DNA from: Tepidibacillus_B infernus
GTDB lineage: Bacteria; Bacillota; Bacilli; Tepidibacillales; Tepidibacillaceae
NCBI RefSeq assembly: GCF_048898065.1
Contig: NZ_JBLWFI010000003.1
Coordinates: forward strand, 1 to 64,000
Direction of reading: 5' to 3'
DNA: 64,000 nucleotides
Shown: positions 42,923-51,614 of the stretch, one piece after another
How the letters are laid out: every line of letters begins with the position of its first letter
Position numbering within the stretch: the stretch's first letter is position 1
The notes under the pieces: model-generated
Database searches by the model: none
The model's input: the letters and a program-made list of their open reading frames with translations, nothing else
Told to the model about the DNA's origin: nothing
Translations under genes and position numbers: made by a program

Positions 42923-44827
42923 TTAATCTACCTTTTTAAATACGGAGAATTTCATTAACAAATAAGTTAATATTCCAAAGAAAATCAAGGAACCGATTTG
43001 CCCTAAATCAATACCAAGGACAAGGTCTACACCAAGAACTGCAAATACGGCTAACAAGATCCCAATTAGACCTTCTCCAGCAATTAATCCTGAAGCAAAT
43101 AGAATACCAGAGTCGATTTTTTGGCTCACTTTTTGATCTTCTTCACCATTTTTGTTTAGTTTTCTATTTAAGATTCCTCGAACAATTCCACCCACCATAA
43201 TTGGTGTACTTAAGTGGATTGGCAAATATAAACCAATCGCAATTGGTAATACAGGTAAACCTAATAATTCAATGGCCACCCCGACTCCAATTCCTACAAA
43301 AATCAATGTCCATGGTAAGTTACCACCCATTACACCTTCAATAACTAATCTCATCAAGGTTGCCTGAGGCGCAGGTAGTTCATTAGAACCAAATCCCCAT
43401 GCTTCATTTAGTAAAGTTAGAACTAACCCAATCACTAATGCAGAAGCAACTACACCAACAATTTCGCCAATTTGCTGTTTCTTTGGTGTTGCCCCAACAA
43501 GAAAACCTGTTTTTAAGTCTTGAGAAGTATCTCCTGAAATCGCTGCGATAATTGCTATTATCGAACCTACAGTTAAGGTTGCAATCATGCCTGCTTGTCC
43601 ATCATTACCTGTTGCTTTAAAGATGATCGCTGTGATGATTAGAGTAGCGATGGTCATACCAGAAACAGGGTTAGATGAACTCCCTACAAGACCAACGATT
43701 CTTGAAGATACTGTTGCAAAGAAGAAACCAAAAATCGCAATTAATAATGCTCCAACAAAACCTACAGGAATGATGGGTAACATCATCATCGCAAGGACAA
43801 TTACAAGTACCGCGATTAAAACAAGTTTCAAGGAAAGGTCTTGATCTGTTCTTTTATTCGTTTGCTCACCCACACCACCAGAATAGTCTTTCATCGCATC
43901 CTTAAAGGTTTGAATGATCAATGGAAGTGATTTAATTAAGCTAAAAATACCACCAAATGCAACGGCTCCAGCACCCACATAACGGATATAGCTATCCCAA
44001 ATTCCCCAATATCCTAATTCACTAATTGGAACAGTTGCTGGGTACATAATAATTTCACCCATATTACCAATATAGTCGATTAAAGGAATAAGTCCAAACC
44101 AACCAATTACTGCACCTGCTAACATATATGCAGAGATCTGAGGCCCAATGATAAAGCCTACACCTAAAAGCGCTGGTAGAACATCGGCACCAATAGCAGC
44201 TCCCTTATAACCAGGAATGGCTGTTTCGATTTCACTAGGGAATAGCTTGAACCCATCAGCAATAAATTTGTAGATCGCTCCAATACCTAAACCTAAGAAA
44301 GTTGTCTTCGCTTTTTGGCCACCTTCTTCACCTGCTAACAATACTTCGGCACATGCAGTACCCTCTGGATATGGTAAAATACCATGTTCTTTTACGATTA
44401 GCGCCTTTCTTAACGGAATCATAAATAGAACACCTAATGTTCCCCCAATAATGGCGATAACCGTAATTGTAAATAAACTTGGAGCCCCCATATTCCACTC
44501 GGTAGACCAAATGTAAAGGGCAGGTAATGTAAAGATTGCCCCAGCTGCAACCGATTCTCCTGCAGAACCAATCGTTTGTACCAAGTTGTTTTCTAAAATA
44601 GATTCTTTTTTGAATAATCCACGAATAATACCCATAGAAATAACAGCTGCAGGAATTGATGCACTAATTGTCATTCCGACTTTTAGACCTAGATAAGCAT
44701 TTGCAGCCCCAAATATAACAGCCAATAAAATACCTAGAATAAATGAAGTTTTGGTAAACTCAGGTAATACTCTATCTGCAGAAATAAAAGGTTTAAATTC
44801 CTTTGTACTGCTGTCGCTTTTCGCCAT
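42923..44827 (-). CDS. OPT-family oligopeptide transporter
   Basis: 634 residues with about 14-16 membrane helices and the OPT segments GAANAYLGLKVGMTISASIP, AGESVAAGAIFTLPALYI and PYPEGTACAEVL. Bacterial OPT proteins take up small peptides or metal chelates with protons. The following peptidases support peptides as substrate. AGGAGAG precedes the ATG. Confidence 0.93.
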   Translation of the reverse strand: MAKSDSSTKEFKPFISADRVLPEFTKTSFILGILLAVIFGAANAYLGLKVGMTISASIPAAVISMGIIRGLFKKESILENNLVQTIGSAGESVAAGAIFTLPALYIWSTEWNMGAPSLFTITVIAIIGGTLGVLFMIPLRKALIVKEHGILPYPEGTACAEVLLAGEEGGQKAKTTFLGLGIGAIYKFIADGFKLFPSEIETAIPGYKGAAIGADVLPALLGVGFIIGPQISAYMLAGAVIGWFGLIPLIDYIGNMGEIIMYPATVPISELGYWGIWDSYIRYVGAGAVAFGGIFSLIKSLPLIIQTFKDAMKDYSGGVGEQTNKRTDQDLSLKLVLIAVLVIVLAMMMLPIIPVGFVGALLIAIFGFFFATVSSRIVGLVGSSSNPVSGMTIATLIITAIIFKATGNDGQAGMIATLTVGSIIAIIAAISGDTSQDLKTGFLVGATPKKQQIGEIVGVVASALVIGLVLTLLNEAWGFGSNELPAPQATLMRLVIEGVMGGNLPWTLIFVGIGVGVAIELLGLPVLPIAIGLYLPIHLSTPIMVGGIVRGILNRKLNKNGEEDQKVSQKIDSGILFASGLIAGEGLIGILLAVFAVLGVDLVLGIDLGQIGSLIFFGILTYLLMKFSVFKKVD

Positions 44828-44874
44828 TCTGCCTTCTCTCCTATATATAAAATGTTAATTCCAAAAGGATTCTA

Positions 44875-44960
44875 ATTTGTTTGAAAATTGCGGCCACAAT
44901 TTGAACTGATCCTTTTGACAAAACATGTATTATTATAAAGATTTTTAGGATTATTTACAA
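44875..44960 (-). promoter_or_regulatory. OPT promoter with a CodY-box-like site
   Basis: On the minus strand TTGTAA (44955-44960) and TATAAT (44932-44937) are 17 bp apart. Downstream of the -10, 44875-44889 reads AATTTTCAAACAAAT, 12 of 15 matches to the CodY box AATTTTCWGAAAATT. CodY control of peptide uptake is well known in Bacilli; here it is inferred from the motif only. Confidence 0.5.
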
Positions 44961-45058
44961 CCTTTTACTTTATATTTCTACAGTTAAGAGTATTCGGAAA
45001 ATAAGTTTAATAACCTATTCTCAATCAACTCATTATGTTAGATATCATAATAATGGCT

Positions 45059-45520
45059 CTATTTTGAAAGTTTGTTAGCGATCGAAGATGCTGCATAGGA
45101 ATACGGTTTTGTCTTACATTGAAAACCGCAAGCATTTACCCAGCTAACGATTTCGGGGATCATTTTTGAAGTTGGGCCGTCCTCTCCTGCATCCACATGA
45201 ATCCCAATATCATGTAAGTGACCTTCTTGTTCTAGATACATGGCTAATTTACTTGCCATTTCTAGGCTTAGACTTGTCTCATAAAATATTTTCTGCCTTA
45301 TATTGGTTATTTTACGTACTCTTTTAATATCATAAAAAAAGATCCCACCATTCCCAACGTTCCACACGGCAACGACAATCACAGTCTTTGTCAAATCAAA
45401 ATTTTGTGAATCAGTTCCAACCGAAATTTTATACTGTTGACCTTTATCCTTAGAAATATAGTTGCTTATGATTTGGCACATTCTTTCAAAGGAGACTTCC
45501 CCGTAGGTGATACTACGCAT
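45059..45520 (-). CDS. YkuK-like RNase H-fold protein (DUF458)
   Basis: 153 residues from ATG 45520 (MRSITYGEVSFERMCQIISN) with GGGAG upstream. The core (YKISVGTDSQNF, TVIVVAVWNVGNGGIFFYDI, DIGIHVDAGEDGPTSKMIPE) places Asp residues as in the RNase H fold. The function is unknown; in B. subtilis ykuK is linked to cold response. It is divergent from the pirin gene. Confidence 0.88.
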   Translation of the reverse strand: MRSITYGEVSFERMCQIISNYISKDKGQQYKISVGTDSQNFDLTKTVIVVAVWNVGNGGIFFYDIKRVRKITNIRQKIFYETSLSLEMASKLAMYLEQEGHLHDIGIHVDAGEDGPTSKMIPEIVSWVNACGFQCKTKPYSYAASSIANKLSK

Positions 45521-45708
45521 CTTTTTACTCTCCCTTTCAGTGAAATGTAAACCTCTTTGCTTTATCATATGTTCCTTAGCTATAATGTACCACATAATGT
45601 CATTAGGTAGATGTACTTCTATATCGTATTACTAGTATCGCGTATTACGTATTACTACTTACATGTATATCGTAATACTAGGTTTATAAAGATGCTGAAA
45701 GTCATATT

Positions 45709-45755
45709 TACTTGACAAAAGTAAGTAACTTAAATTATATTACTTACATAAAGTA
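45709..45755 (+). promoter_or_regulatory. Pirin promoter with two TACT-N7-AGTA operators
   Basis: TTGACA (45712-45717) and TTATAT (45735-45740) are 17 bp apart. TACT-N7-AGTA occurs at 45709-45723, over the -35, and at 45741-45755, just after the -10. This is the consensus bound by YodB-type (HxlR/DUF24 family) quinone-sensing repressors in B. subtilis. The sites start 32 bp apart, about three helical turns. No HxlR gene is in the window. Confidence 0.7.
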
Positions 45756-45815
45756 AGTTATTATATTCGTATATTTCAAAAATGCATTATAAATAAACAA
45801 AAGAAGGTGTGTAAC

Positions 45816-46517
45816 ATGTTCAGAAAAATAGAAAGTGAAAATATGGGGAGTAGCAATCTTGGCTGGCTAAAAAGTAAATTCCACTTTTCCTTTGCAGAGT
45901 ATTACAATCCAGATAATATTAATTTTGGGGTTTTAAGAGTAATCAATGATGATTTAGTTGAACCTAATACAGGATTTGATCTTCATCCTCATCGAGATAT
46001 GGAGATCATATCCTACGTAGTAGATGGAGAACTTACTCATGAAGATAATATGGGTAATAAAAATACGTTAGGTCGTGGCCATGTTCAATACATGAGTGCA
46101 GGGACCGGTGTATATCATAGTGAGCATAATTTCGGAAAAAACATATTAAGACTTTTGCAGATCTGGATTTTCCCAGATAAACAAGGATATACACCTAACT
46201 ATGGAGACTATAAATTTAATTGGGATGATCGAAAAAATAAATGGCTTCATATGGTTTCAAGTAAAGAAGGAAATGCGCCAATCAAAATAAATCAGGATGC
46301 GAATATTTACTCCTTAGAACTTGAACAAGGAAAAGAGATTAGCTTTCCAGTTAAGGAAGGAAGACAGGCCTATTTAGTTCAGATAGAAGGGATTTCTACA
46401 ATTAATATGGTTGAACTATCTAATCGGGACGGACTGGAAATTGTAGAGGAAGACATTTTAATAAAGACAAAAGAAACTTCACATGTTTTAATGATCGAAA
46501 TGAAGAAACAAGATTAA
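45816..46517 (+). CDS. Pirin-family bicupin protein
   Basis: 233 residues from ATG 45816 with AGAAGGTG upstream. The N-terminal cupin has the metal ligands in LHPHRDMEIISYVVDGEL and GTGVYHSEHNFGKNI; the C-terminal cupin is less conserved. Pirin relatives include YhhW/YhaK-type quercetinases and electrophile-linked proteins. The operators upstream suggest induction by quinones or diamide-like stress, which is inferred. Confidence 0.9.
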   Translation: MFRKIESENMGSSNLGWLKSKFHFSFAEYYNPDNINFGVLRVINDDLVEPNTGFDLHPHRDMEIISYVVDGELTHEDNMGNKNTLGRGHVQYMSAGTGVYHSEHNFGKNILRLLQIWIFPDKQGYTPNYGDYKFNWDDRKNKWLHMVSSKEGNAPIKINQDANIYSLELEQGKEISFPVKEGRQAYLVQIEGISTINMVELSNRDGLEIVEEDILIKTKETSHVLMIEMKKQD

Positions 46518-46609
46518 TTATTTTAAGCGTACCTGGCAAAAAAATATAATCTTGGTGTATGCTGTCAAGCATAACTTACACTTCCATTTTACTTATGACA
46601 TATTGATGG

Positions 46610-47434
46610 TTATATAGCAACAATTCTGTTACGTCCCGTTTCTTTTGCCCGATACAATCCTTGATCTGCTTTCTCAATAAACTGGCTCAGATCTTGCCCT
46701 TTGATATATTCTGTTATCCCTAAACTTATGGTGACCAATATCCGTTTTCCTTTATAAACAAACTTGGTTCCTTCCACTGTCTTTCGGATTCGCTCTGCGA
46801 ATTTAATTCCTTGTTCTAAAGAAGCATTCGGCAAAACAATCATAAACTCTTCTCCGCCTGTTCTAACGAATACATCAGAATCACGAATGATCCCCTCTAT
46901 AACTCTGGTTACTTTTTTCAAGGCCATATCCCCAGCGTTGTGACCATATGTATCGTTGATGGTTTTGAAATGGTCAATATCAAACATGATCAGTGTCATC
47001 GGATGTTCTCTTCTTTGAGATAAAGGAATGGCTTTTTCCATATACAAATCCAGGTATCTGCGGTTATAGATTTTAGTGAGCGGGTCAGTCAAAGCAAGAT
47101 GTTCTAATTCCGTTATCAACCTTGCAACCTTGATTCGAAAAGAAGAAATCATTGTGAATACGACCCATTCCACTGCTCCTGTAATAATTAGATGAATCCC
47201 ATCCTGATATTGAATTTGTTCCTGACGAAACACAAATTCCGTAATAACCATAAGAATGAAGCCTGACAATCCAACAGTGATTGTTGCTTTCCACGTTGGG
47301 AATAAGACCACTGTTGCAATAGCAGGTATCAAGAGAAGCATCCATAGTGATTCTAAAGGCGAATAATAATTAACAACTACCACCATTGCTAAAGACGCCA
47401 GGATAAATACATACATCAGCTTTCGGTTCATCAT
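46610..47434 (-). CDS. Membrane-bound diguanylate cyclase (GGDEF)
   Basis: 274 residues from ATG 47434 with AGGAAAA upstream: five membrane helices (about 5-120), then a GGDEF domain with LTDPLTKIYNRRYLDLYMEK, FDIDHFKTINDTYGH and the active motif RTGGEEFMIVLPN. RDSD five residues before it is the inhibitory I-site. It should make cyclic di-GMP. The frame runs back to 47584, but beyond 47529 it crosses the remnant EAL gene in another frame; GTG 47497, with GGGGG upstream, is an alternative start. Confidence 0.88.
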   Translation of the reverse strand: MMNRKLMYVFILASLAMVVVVNYYSPLESLWMLLLIPAIATVVLFPTWKATITVGLSGFILMVITEFVFRQEQIQYQDGIHLIITGAVEWVVFTMISSFRIKVARLITELEHLALTDPLTKIYNRRYLDLYMEKAIPLSQRREHPMTLIMFDIDHFKTINDTYGHNAGDMALKKVTRVIEGIIRDSDVFVRTGGEEFMIVLPNASLEQGIKFAERIRKTVEGTKFVYKGKRILVTISLGITEYIKGQDLSQFIEKADQGLYRAKETGRNRIVAI

Positions 47435-47528
47435 TCGTTTTTTTTCCTTTTGTCCAGTGATTGTAGCTTTCGCCTTAAATGGAAGTATTCGACAAATTTT
47501 CACAATTTCAGCCCCCTTTCCTAAACAA

Positions 47529-47923
47529 TTAAATTTTGCGTGAAGATGATTCCCCTTTGCCGTAATCATCAAGTGCAATGGCATACCCTTTATCTTTCAA
47601 ATAATGAACCGCTCTTTTGAACAAACCCATGTCCGATATTTTTTCTGCTTCGTTGATTTCAAACACAATGTTTCGATTAGAGAAGCGAATACTCTTGAGT
47701 TTTCCCAAAAAATCAGGAAAAGAAGGATGAACTATGGTGGAAGGATATACATTAAAAAACTCCCTATCTTCTCCCTTAAACCACCCATCATTTTCGAGGT
47801 CTTCAGAACAAGTAACATGGGTATTTATTTCTATAACATAACGAGATTCGATTTTTTATACATGGTTTGCGCATAAGACAACATCTCGTCACTTCTTGAA
47901 AAATAATACTTATAGTATATCAT
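47529..47923 (-). pseudogene. Truncated and frameshifted EAL-domain gene
   Basis: Starting at ATG 47923 the minus strand reads MIYYKYYFSR and shifts frame in an A-run near 47852; the next frame gives RYVIEINTHV, then FFNVYPSTIVHPSFPDFL, IVFEINEAEKIS and GYAIALDDYGKGESSSRKI before TAA. These are the middle motifs of an EAL phosphodiesterase (N-x-P, E-I-x-E, DDFGTG). The remainder of the domain is missing, so it cannot hydrolyse cyclic di-GMP. It lies directly before the GGDEF gene on the same strand. Confidence 0.75.
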
Positions 47924-47997
47924 TATTGATTTTGAATATCTATTGTCTCTTGGGGAAGCTTAAAGATTAAAGCTAAAGTTACATAAGAGGTGGTTAA

Positions 47998-48336
47998 ATG
48001 AGTGATTTGCCAAAAGTTATCGGAGAGCGGATTCGAAATTTCCGTAAAGAAAAGGGATTGAGCCAAGAAGAATTAGCAGATATAGCCAATCTCCACACTA
48101 CATACATTGGACAATTGGAAAGAGGCGAGAAAAATGCGACACTGGAAAGCATCGAAAAGGTGGCCAACGCTCTGGAGATTTCATTAGAAGACCTCTTTCG
48201 GTCGATCCACCCTAATCCAGATTCTCAAGAATACACACTATCCCAAATCATCACCCGCTTACAAACACGAAACATCAAAGATCAGAAAATCGTCCTGAAC
48301 TTGCTGGATCTATTGCTGGACTGGAAAGATCAGTGA
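47998..48336 (+). CDS. XRE-family transcriptional regulator
   Basis: 112 residues: a helix-turn-helix (GERIRNFRKEKGLSQEELAD, IGQLERGEKNATLESIEKVA, residues 8-62) and a short helical end. It resembles SinR and phage-type repressors of the C.AhdI size class. AGAGGTGG precedes the ATG. Its targets are unknown; no partner gene adjoins it. Confidence 0.9.
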   Translation: MSDLPKVIGERIRNFRKEKGLSQEELADIANLHTTYIGQLERGEKNATLESIEKVANALEISLEDLFRSIHPNPDSQEYTLSQIITRLQTRNIKDQKIVLNLLDLLLDWKDQ

Positions 48337-48383
48337 AAACCATTGTTAGCAAGTAGACTTGTGGAGGCAGAAAACAAAAATGA

Positions 48384-48404
48384 GGCGGAAGCTTACACTC
48401 CGCC
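48384..48404 (-). terminator. Terminator after merA
   Basis: GGCGGA / TCCGCC with a 9-nt loop, then TCATTTTTGTTTT on the minus strand, about 125 nt after the merA stop. Confidence 0.6.
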
Positions 48405-48527
48405 CCATGAATCTATTTCGCTAATCTTGCACACATTGTCATTAACATTTCTCTCATCAAACAAACCCTATTAAACACAACGCATCACTTCTCCTGTACA
48501 TTCACGCTTAATATGGTTCTATAAAGT

Positions 48528-50168
48528 TTACCCTGCACAGCAGGATAATTTAGATACGTCTTTATCAAAAGTTAACGCCGCCAATTTTAACCCTTCCGCC
48601 ATGGTCAAATACGGGGCAAGACTGTCTCTTAAATCTTCATTGGTTAATCCAAATTTCACGGCCAATGTGCCTGCGTAAATGACTTCACCAGCATTTTCAG
48701 CAACCACATGAACCCCTAAAACTTTAAAGGTATTGGCATCAGCAACCAGTTTAAAAATACCCGTGGTTTCCCGATTTACGATGGCTCTTGGCACAGCACT
48801 TAAAGGCAGAACCGATGTTCTTACCTCCAACCCTTTTTCTTTTGCCTGTTTTTCGGTAAGACCTACGGTTGCAATCGAAGGATTTGTAAAGGTTACACCT
48901 GGAACAGCTTCAAGGTTTGCCTTTCGGTTAGCTCCTCCGATGGCGTTATCTGCCGCAATCCCGCCTTCATAAGCGGCGACATAAACAAATTGTGGACCTA
49001 ACGTAACATCTCCTGCGGCATAAACGCTTGGATGGCTTGTACGCAAATATTCATCAACGACAATTTCACCACGAGAACCCACCTGAATACCAGCCGCTTC
49101 AAGATGGAGAGCTTCGGTATTTGGCTTTCGCCCCGTTGCAATAAGTAATTCATCAGCTTCAATCACCTTTTGTTTTCCGTTTACCGTAACATAAACTTGT
49201 TTGATGTCTCCATGTTGTTCAATACGTTCGTATGTCGCTCCTGTCACAAGGTTGATGCCTTGTTCTGTTAATGCTTGTTTGACCACATCTGCAATTTCGA
49301 GATCATACTTGCGTAAAAAGGTATCTCCTCTTTGGAGAATGGTTACTTCCGTTCCCAAGTTGTTAAAAAGCGTTCCTAATTCCAGTCCAACAAAACCTGC
49401 ACCAATCACGACAAGACGCTTCGGAAGCCTCTTTCGTTCAAGCAATGTGGTGCTTGTTACATAGTCAACATCCTTTAACCCTGGAATATCAGGTATGTCA
49501 GGAGATGCTCCTGTAGCAATCAGAAAGCGTTTTGCGGTTAGTCGGCGACCACCGACCTCTACGGTTTTCTCATCGATAAACTTTGCCTCGCCACGAATGA
49601 AGTCAAAACCATAGTCATCAATGAGATCTACATATTTTTGCTCACGAAGTTGGCTGACAAGTTCATTTTTGTGCTTGATTAACGAAGCCAAATCCACATC
49701 ACCAGCAGATGTATGTATCCCGATAAAAGGATTTGTTTTCGCCAGGTGATGAATTTCCCCCGCCCTCAAAAGTGTTTTCGATGGGACACAGCCAATATTG
49801 ACACAGGTTCCGCCAACGGTTCCGCGTTCAATCATGGCGACTTTTGCACCATATTCGACCGCTTTAATCGCCGAAGCAAAAGCCGCCCCTCCTGACCCAA
49901 TAATCAGGTAATCGTATTCGCCTTCATCCCCTGCAACCCCATTTCGCGGCGGCTGGATTTCTTGTACTTCTCCAGGCTGATACTTTGCTTCACGAATCGC
50001 TTCTTGTGCTTTTCTTACATCAACGTCATCTGGAAGTTCAAATGTTGCCTCCCCGTGTCGGTAACTTGCGTCAATATTGACTGCTCCTATGTTCTCTAAT
50101 GCGGTGGCAATATGTTCTTCGCATCCCGTACACGTCATGCCTCGAACGATTAGTCGATACCTTTTCAA
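48528..50168 (-). CDS. merA: Mercury(II) reductase MerA
   Basis: 546 residues from a TTG with AGGGGGAC upstream. An N-terminal heavy-metal domain (GMTCTGC, Cys13/Cys16) leads to a flavin disulfide reductase with the redox pair in GGTCVNIGCVPSK (Cys122/Cys127), a NADPH-binding GAGFVGLELGTLF, and the C-terminal Cys543-Cys544 pair that hands Hg2+ to the active site. It reduces Hg2+ to Hg0. GC content is visibly above the surroundings, a sign of transfer. It is the last gene of the merR-merA unit. Confidence 0.97.
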   Translation of the reverse strand: MKRYRLIVRGMTCTGCEEHIATALENIGAVNIDASYRHGEATFELPDDVDVRKAQEAIREAKYQPGEVQEIQPPRNGVAGDEGEYDYLIIGSGGAAFASAIKAVEYGAKVAMIERGTVGGTCVNIGCVPSKTLLRAGEIHHLAKTNPFIGIHTSAGDVDLASLIKHKNELVSQLREQKYVDLIDDYGFDFIRGEAKFIDEKTVEVGGRRLTAKRFLIATGASPDIPDIPGLKDVDYVTSTTLLERKRLPKRLVVIGAGFVGLELGTLFNNLGTEVTILQRGDTFLRKYDLEIADVVKQALTEQGINLVTGATYERIEQHGDIKQVYVTVNGKQKVIEADELLIATGRKPNTEALHLEAAGIQVGSRGEIVVDEYLRTSHPSVYAAGDVTLGPQFVYVAAYEGGIAADNAIGGANRKANLEAVPGVTFTNPSIATVGLTEKQAKEKGLEVRTSVLPLSAVPRAIVNRETTGIFKLVADANTFKVLGVHVVAENAGEVIYAGTLAVKFGLTNEDLRDSLAPYLTMAEGLKLAALTFDKDVSKLSCCAG

Positions 50169-50181
50169 GCGAAGTCCCCCT

Positions 50182-50307
50182 TTATGAATCTTTCCCCTTT
50201 ACATCACAACAATGGTCGGTTTTTTCCCGTAAAACCAAATGGCAAGGACAGGTTACCAAAGCTACAAAAAACCAGCCGACACCTTTCATTGTCTCTCTTA
50301 TCATCAT
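50182..50307 (-). pseudogene. Remnant of a MerE-type mercury transporter
   Basis: A 41-codon frame between merR and merA, starting MMIRETMKGVGWFFVALVTC and continuing PCHLVLREKTDHCC. ALVTCPCHL is the Hg-binding signature of MerE (LTCPCHLP). The second half of the usual two-helix protein is lost and replaced by a polar Cys-Cys tail, so transport is doubtful. It still has a ribosome binding site (GAGGTG), and a small functional peptide cannot be ruled out. merT and merP are absent. Confidence 0.6.
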
Positions 50308-50312
50308 CACCT

Positions 50313-50711
50313 CTATTTTTCCATTAACGTTTCAATGATCGGACATTCAAACATCTCTTTGTTTTCAGGACACTTTTCCTTTAAGCTAATGAGCATTCGT
50401 TCAATTTTTCGGAGATCTTGAATTTTACTTTGAATCTCCCGAAGTTTTAAAACAGTAAAATCGTACATGTCCTTGCATTTGACTTCATCCCGATCTACAA
50501 CACCCAACAACTTATCAATTTCTTGAAGTGTAAACCCCAAGTCTTGCATGCGTTTAATAAAACCGATCCGTTGCACCATATCCTCTGGATACATACGGTA
50601 TCCTGAATCCGTACGAGTCGGTTCGGGAATCAACCCCAACCTTTCGTAATAACGAATGGTTTCTTTATTGACATTGCACGCTTTCGCCAATTGACTAATT
50701 CGATACATCAT
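50313..50711 (-). CDS. merR: Mercury-responsive regulator MerR
   Basis: 132 residues from ATG 50711 (or 50708) with GGGTGA upstream. The N-terminal HTH (MYRISQLAKACNVNKETIRY) and the three Hg-binding cysteines, in VKCKDMYDF, EKCPENKEMF and ECPIIETLMEK, match the Bacillus RC607/TnMERI1 MerR closely. It represses and, with Hg2+, activates its own operon. Confidence 0.95.
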   Translation of the reverse strand: MMYRISQLAKACNVNKETIRYYERLGLIPEPTRTDSGYRMYPEDMVQRIGFIKRMQDLGFTLQEIDKLLGVVDRDEVKCKDMYDFTVLKLREIQSKIQDLRKIERMLISLKEKCPENKEMFECPIIETLMEK

Positions 50712-50727
50712 GTGATCACCCATTCTC

Positions 50728-50759
50728 ATTATAAACCCTGTACCATAGTACATGGTCAA
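50728..50759 (-). promoter_or_regulatory. MerR-type promoter with 20-bp spacer
   Basis: TTGACC (50754-50759) and TATAAT (50728-50733) are 20 bp apart, the overlong spacing typical of MerR-controlled promoters. The spacer holds the dyad GTAC-CATA-GTAC (50740-50751). It drives merR-merE'-merA, as in Gram-positive mer operons. Confidence 0.85.
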
Positions 50760-50832
50760 TTGTTAGCTCGAAAAGAAAAGGGGCGATCCCTTAGTCTTTG
50801 CTTATTGGGACAGCCCCACAACTTTTCCAGAA

Positions 50833-50960
50833 TTAAATTTCATCAATGAAGGAACTCACTTTCCTGGCAATCGCATCTCGAACCTCACGCAATTTCTCTT
50901 TAATTTCCTCCTTCGTTCCCGAAGCTTTGCAGGGTCTTCAAAACTCCAATGAAGTCTTTT
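50833..50960 (-). pseudogene. C-terminal fragment of a thioredoxin-type arsenate reductase (ArsC)
   Basis: The minus strand encodes RLHWSFEDPAK and, after a one-base loss near 50930, SGTKEEIKEKLREVRDAIA then RKVSSFIDEI and TAA at 50833-50835. HW-F-DPAKA-GT-EE and VRDEI are the ending of the low-molecular-weight phosphatase-type ArsC. The N-terminus with the catalytic Cys loop is gone. It lies between merR and the TetR remnant. Confidence 0.6.
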
Positions 50961-50984
50961 CGCAATCTAAGGCAATCATTTCTT

Positions 50985-51538
50985 TTACTCCAAATTCCGA
51001 TCTAACAATGCCCCCGTTTGTTCTGCTATAACACGAGCCGGCAAAGGCATTCCATTTTTAAACCACCATTCCACTGCACCTACGATCGCCGAACCAAAAA
51101 ATTGGAGAATCACATCTTCATGAAAACCGACTTTTTTTCCTTTTGTTACATCCACCTCAGCTTTAAACTCCTCAATGACTAAATCAAGAAACCGACTGCG
51201 AAAAGAAGGAGCCCCTTTACTTGCCAACATGGTTGAAAAGAATACATAATGACGTTCAAAGTATTCGAACCATACGTAATTTCCTTCTTGAAACGTCATT
51301 TCAGAAGCGGATCGGCAAAGTTCTCGGAGATTGTTGATGTGTTCTTCAATCATCTTATCCAGCAGATCATATTTATCCGTGTAATGGAGATAGATGGTTC
51401 CTCGATTTACATTTGCTCTGTCGGCAATATCCTGAATCGTAATGTCGTCAAAATTTTTTTCAGACATCAGTTCAATTACGGCATTTTTATCGCTTCTTGG
51501 CTTTTGGCTATTCTTCGATCTACTTTAGACAATTTCAT
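50985..51538 (-). pseudogene. TetR-family regulator with an N-terminal frameshift
   Basis: From ATG 51538 the frame reads MKLSKVDRRIAKSQEAIK and stops three codons later; the frame continuing NAVIELMSEKNFDDITIQDI then RGTIYLHYTDKYDLLDKMIE to 50985 is the rest of the same protein. One T missing from the five-T run at 51484-51488 explains the break. Restart at ATG 51467 would give 160 residues lacking the first helix of the HTH domain, so DNA binding is probably lost. A sequencing error in the run is possible. Confidence 0.75.
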
Positions 51539-51576
51539 TCACCAATCTTTCTATCGATAATCAACAATTTTAATTG

Positions 51577-51598
51577 ATTTGTTGAATAGTCAACAAAT
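51577..51598. promoter_or_regulatory. Palindromic operator between the TetR and aldo/keto reductase genes
   Basis: ATTTGTTGA-ATAG-TCAACAAAT is a perfect 9-bp inverted repeat with a 4-bp centre. It lies 17 bp upstream of the reductase -35 and 38 bp from the TetR start, the usual place for a TetR operator. A second TCAACAA half-site is at 51561-51567. Confidence 0.65.
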
Positions 51599-51614
51599 TG
51601 CGTTCATTTAACCA

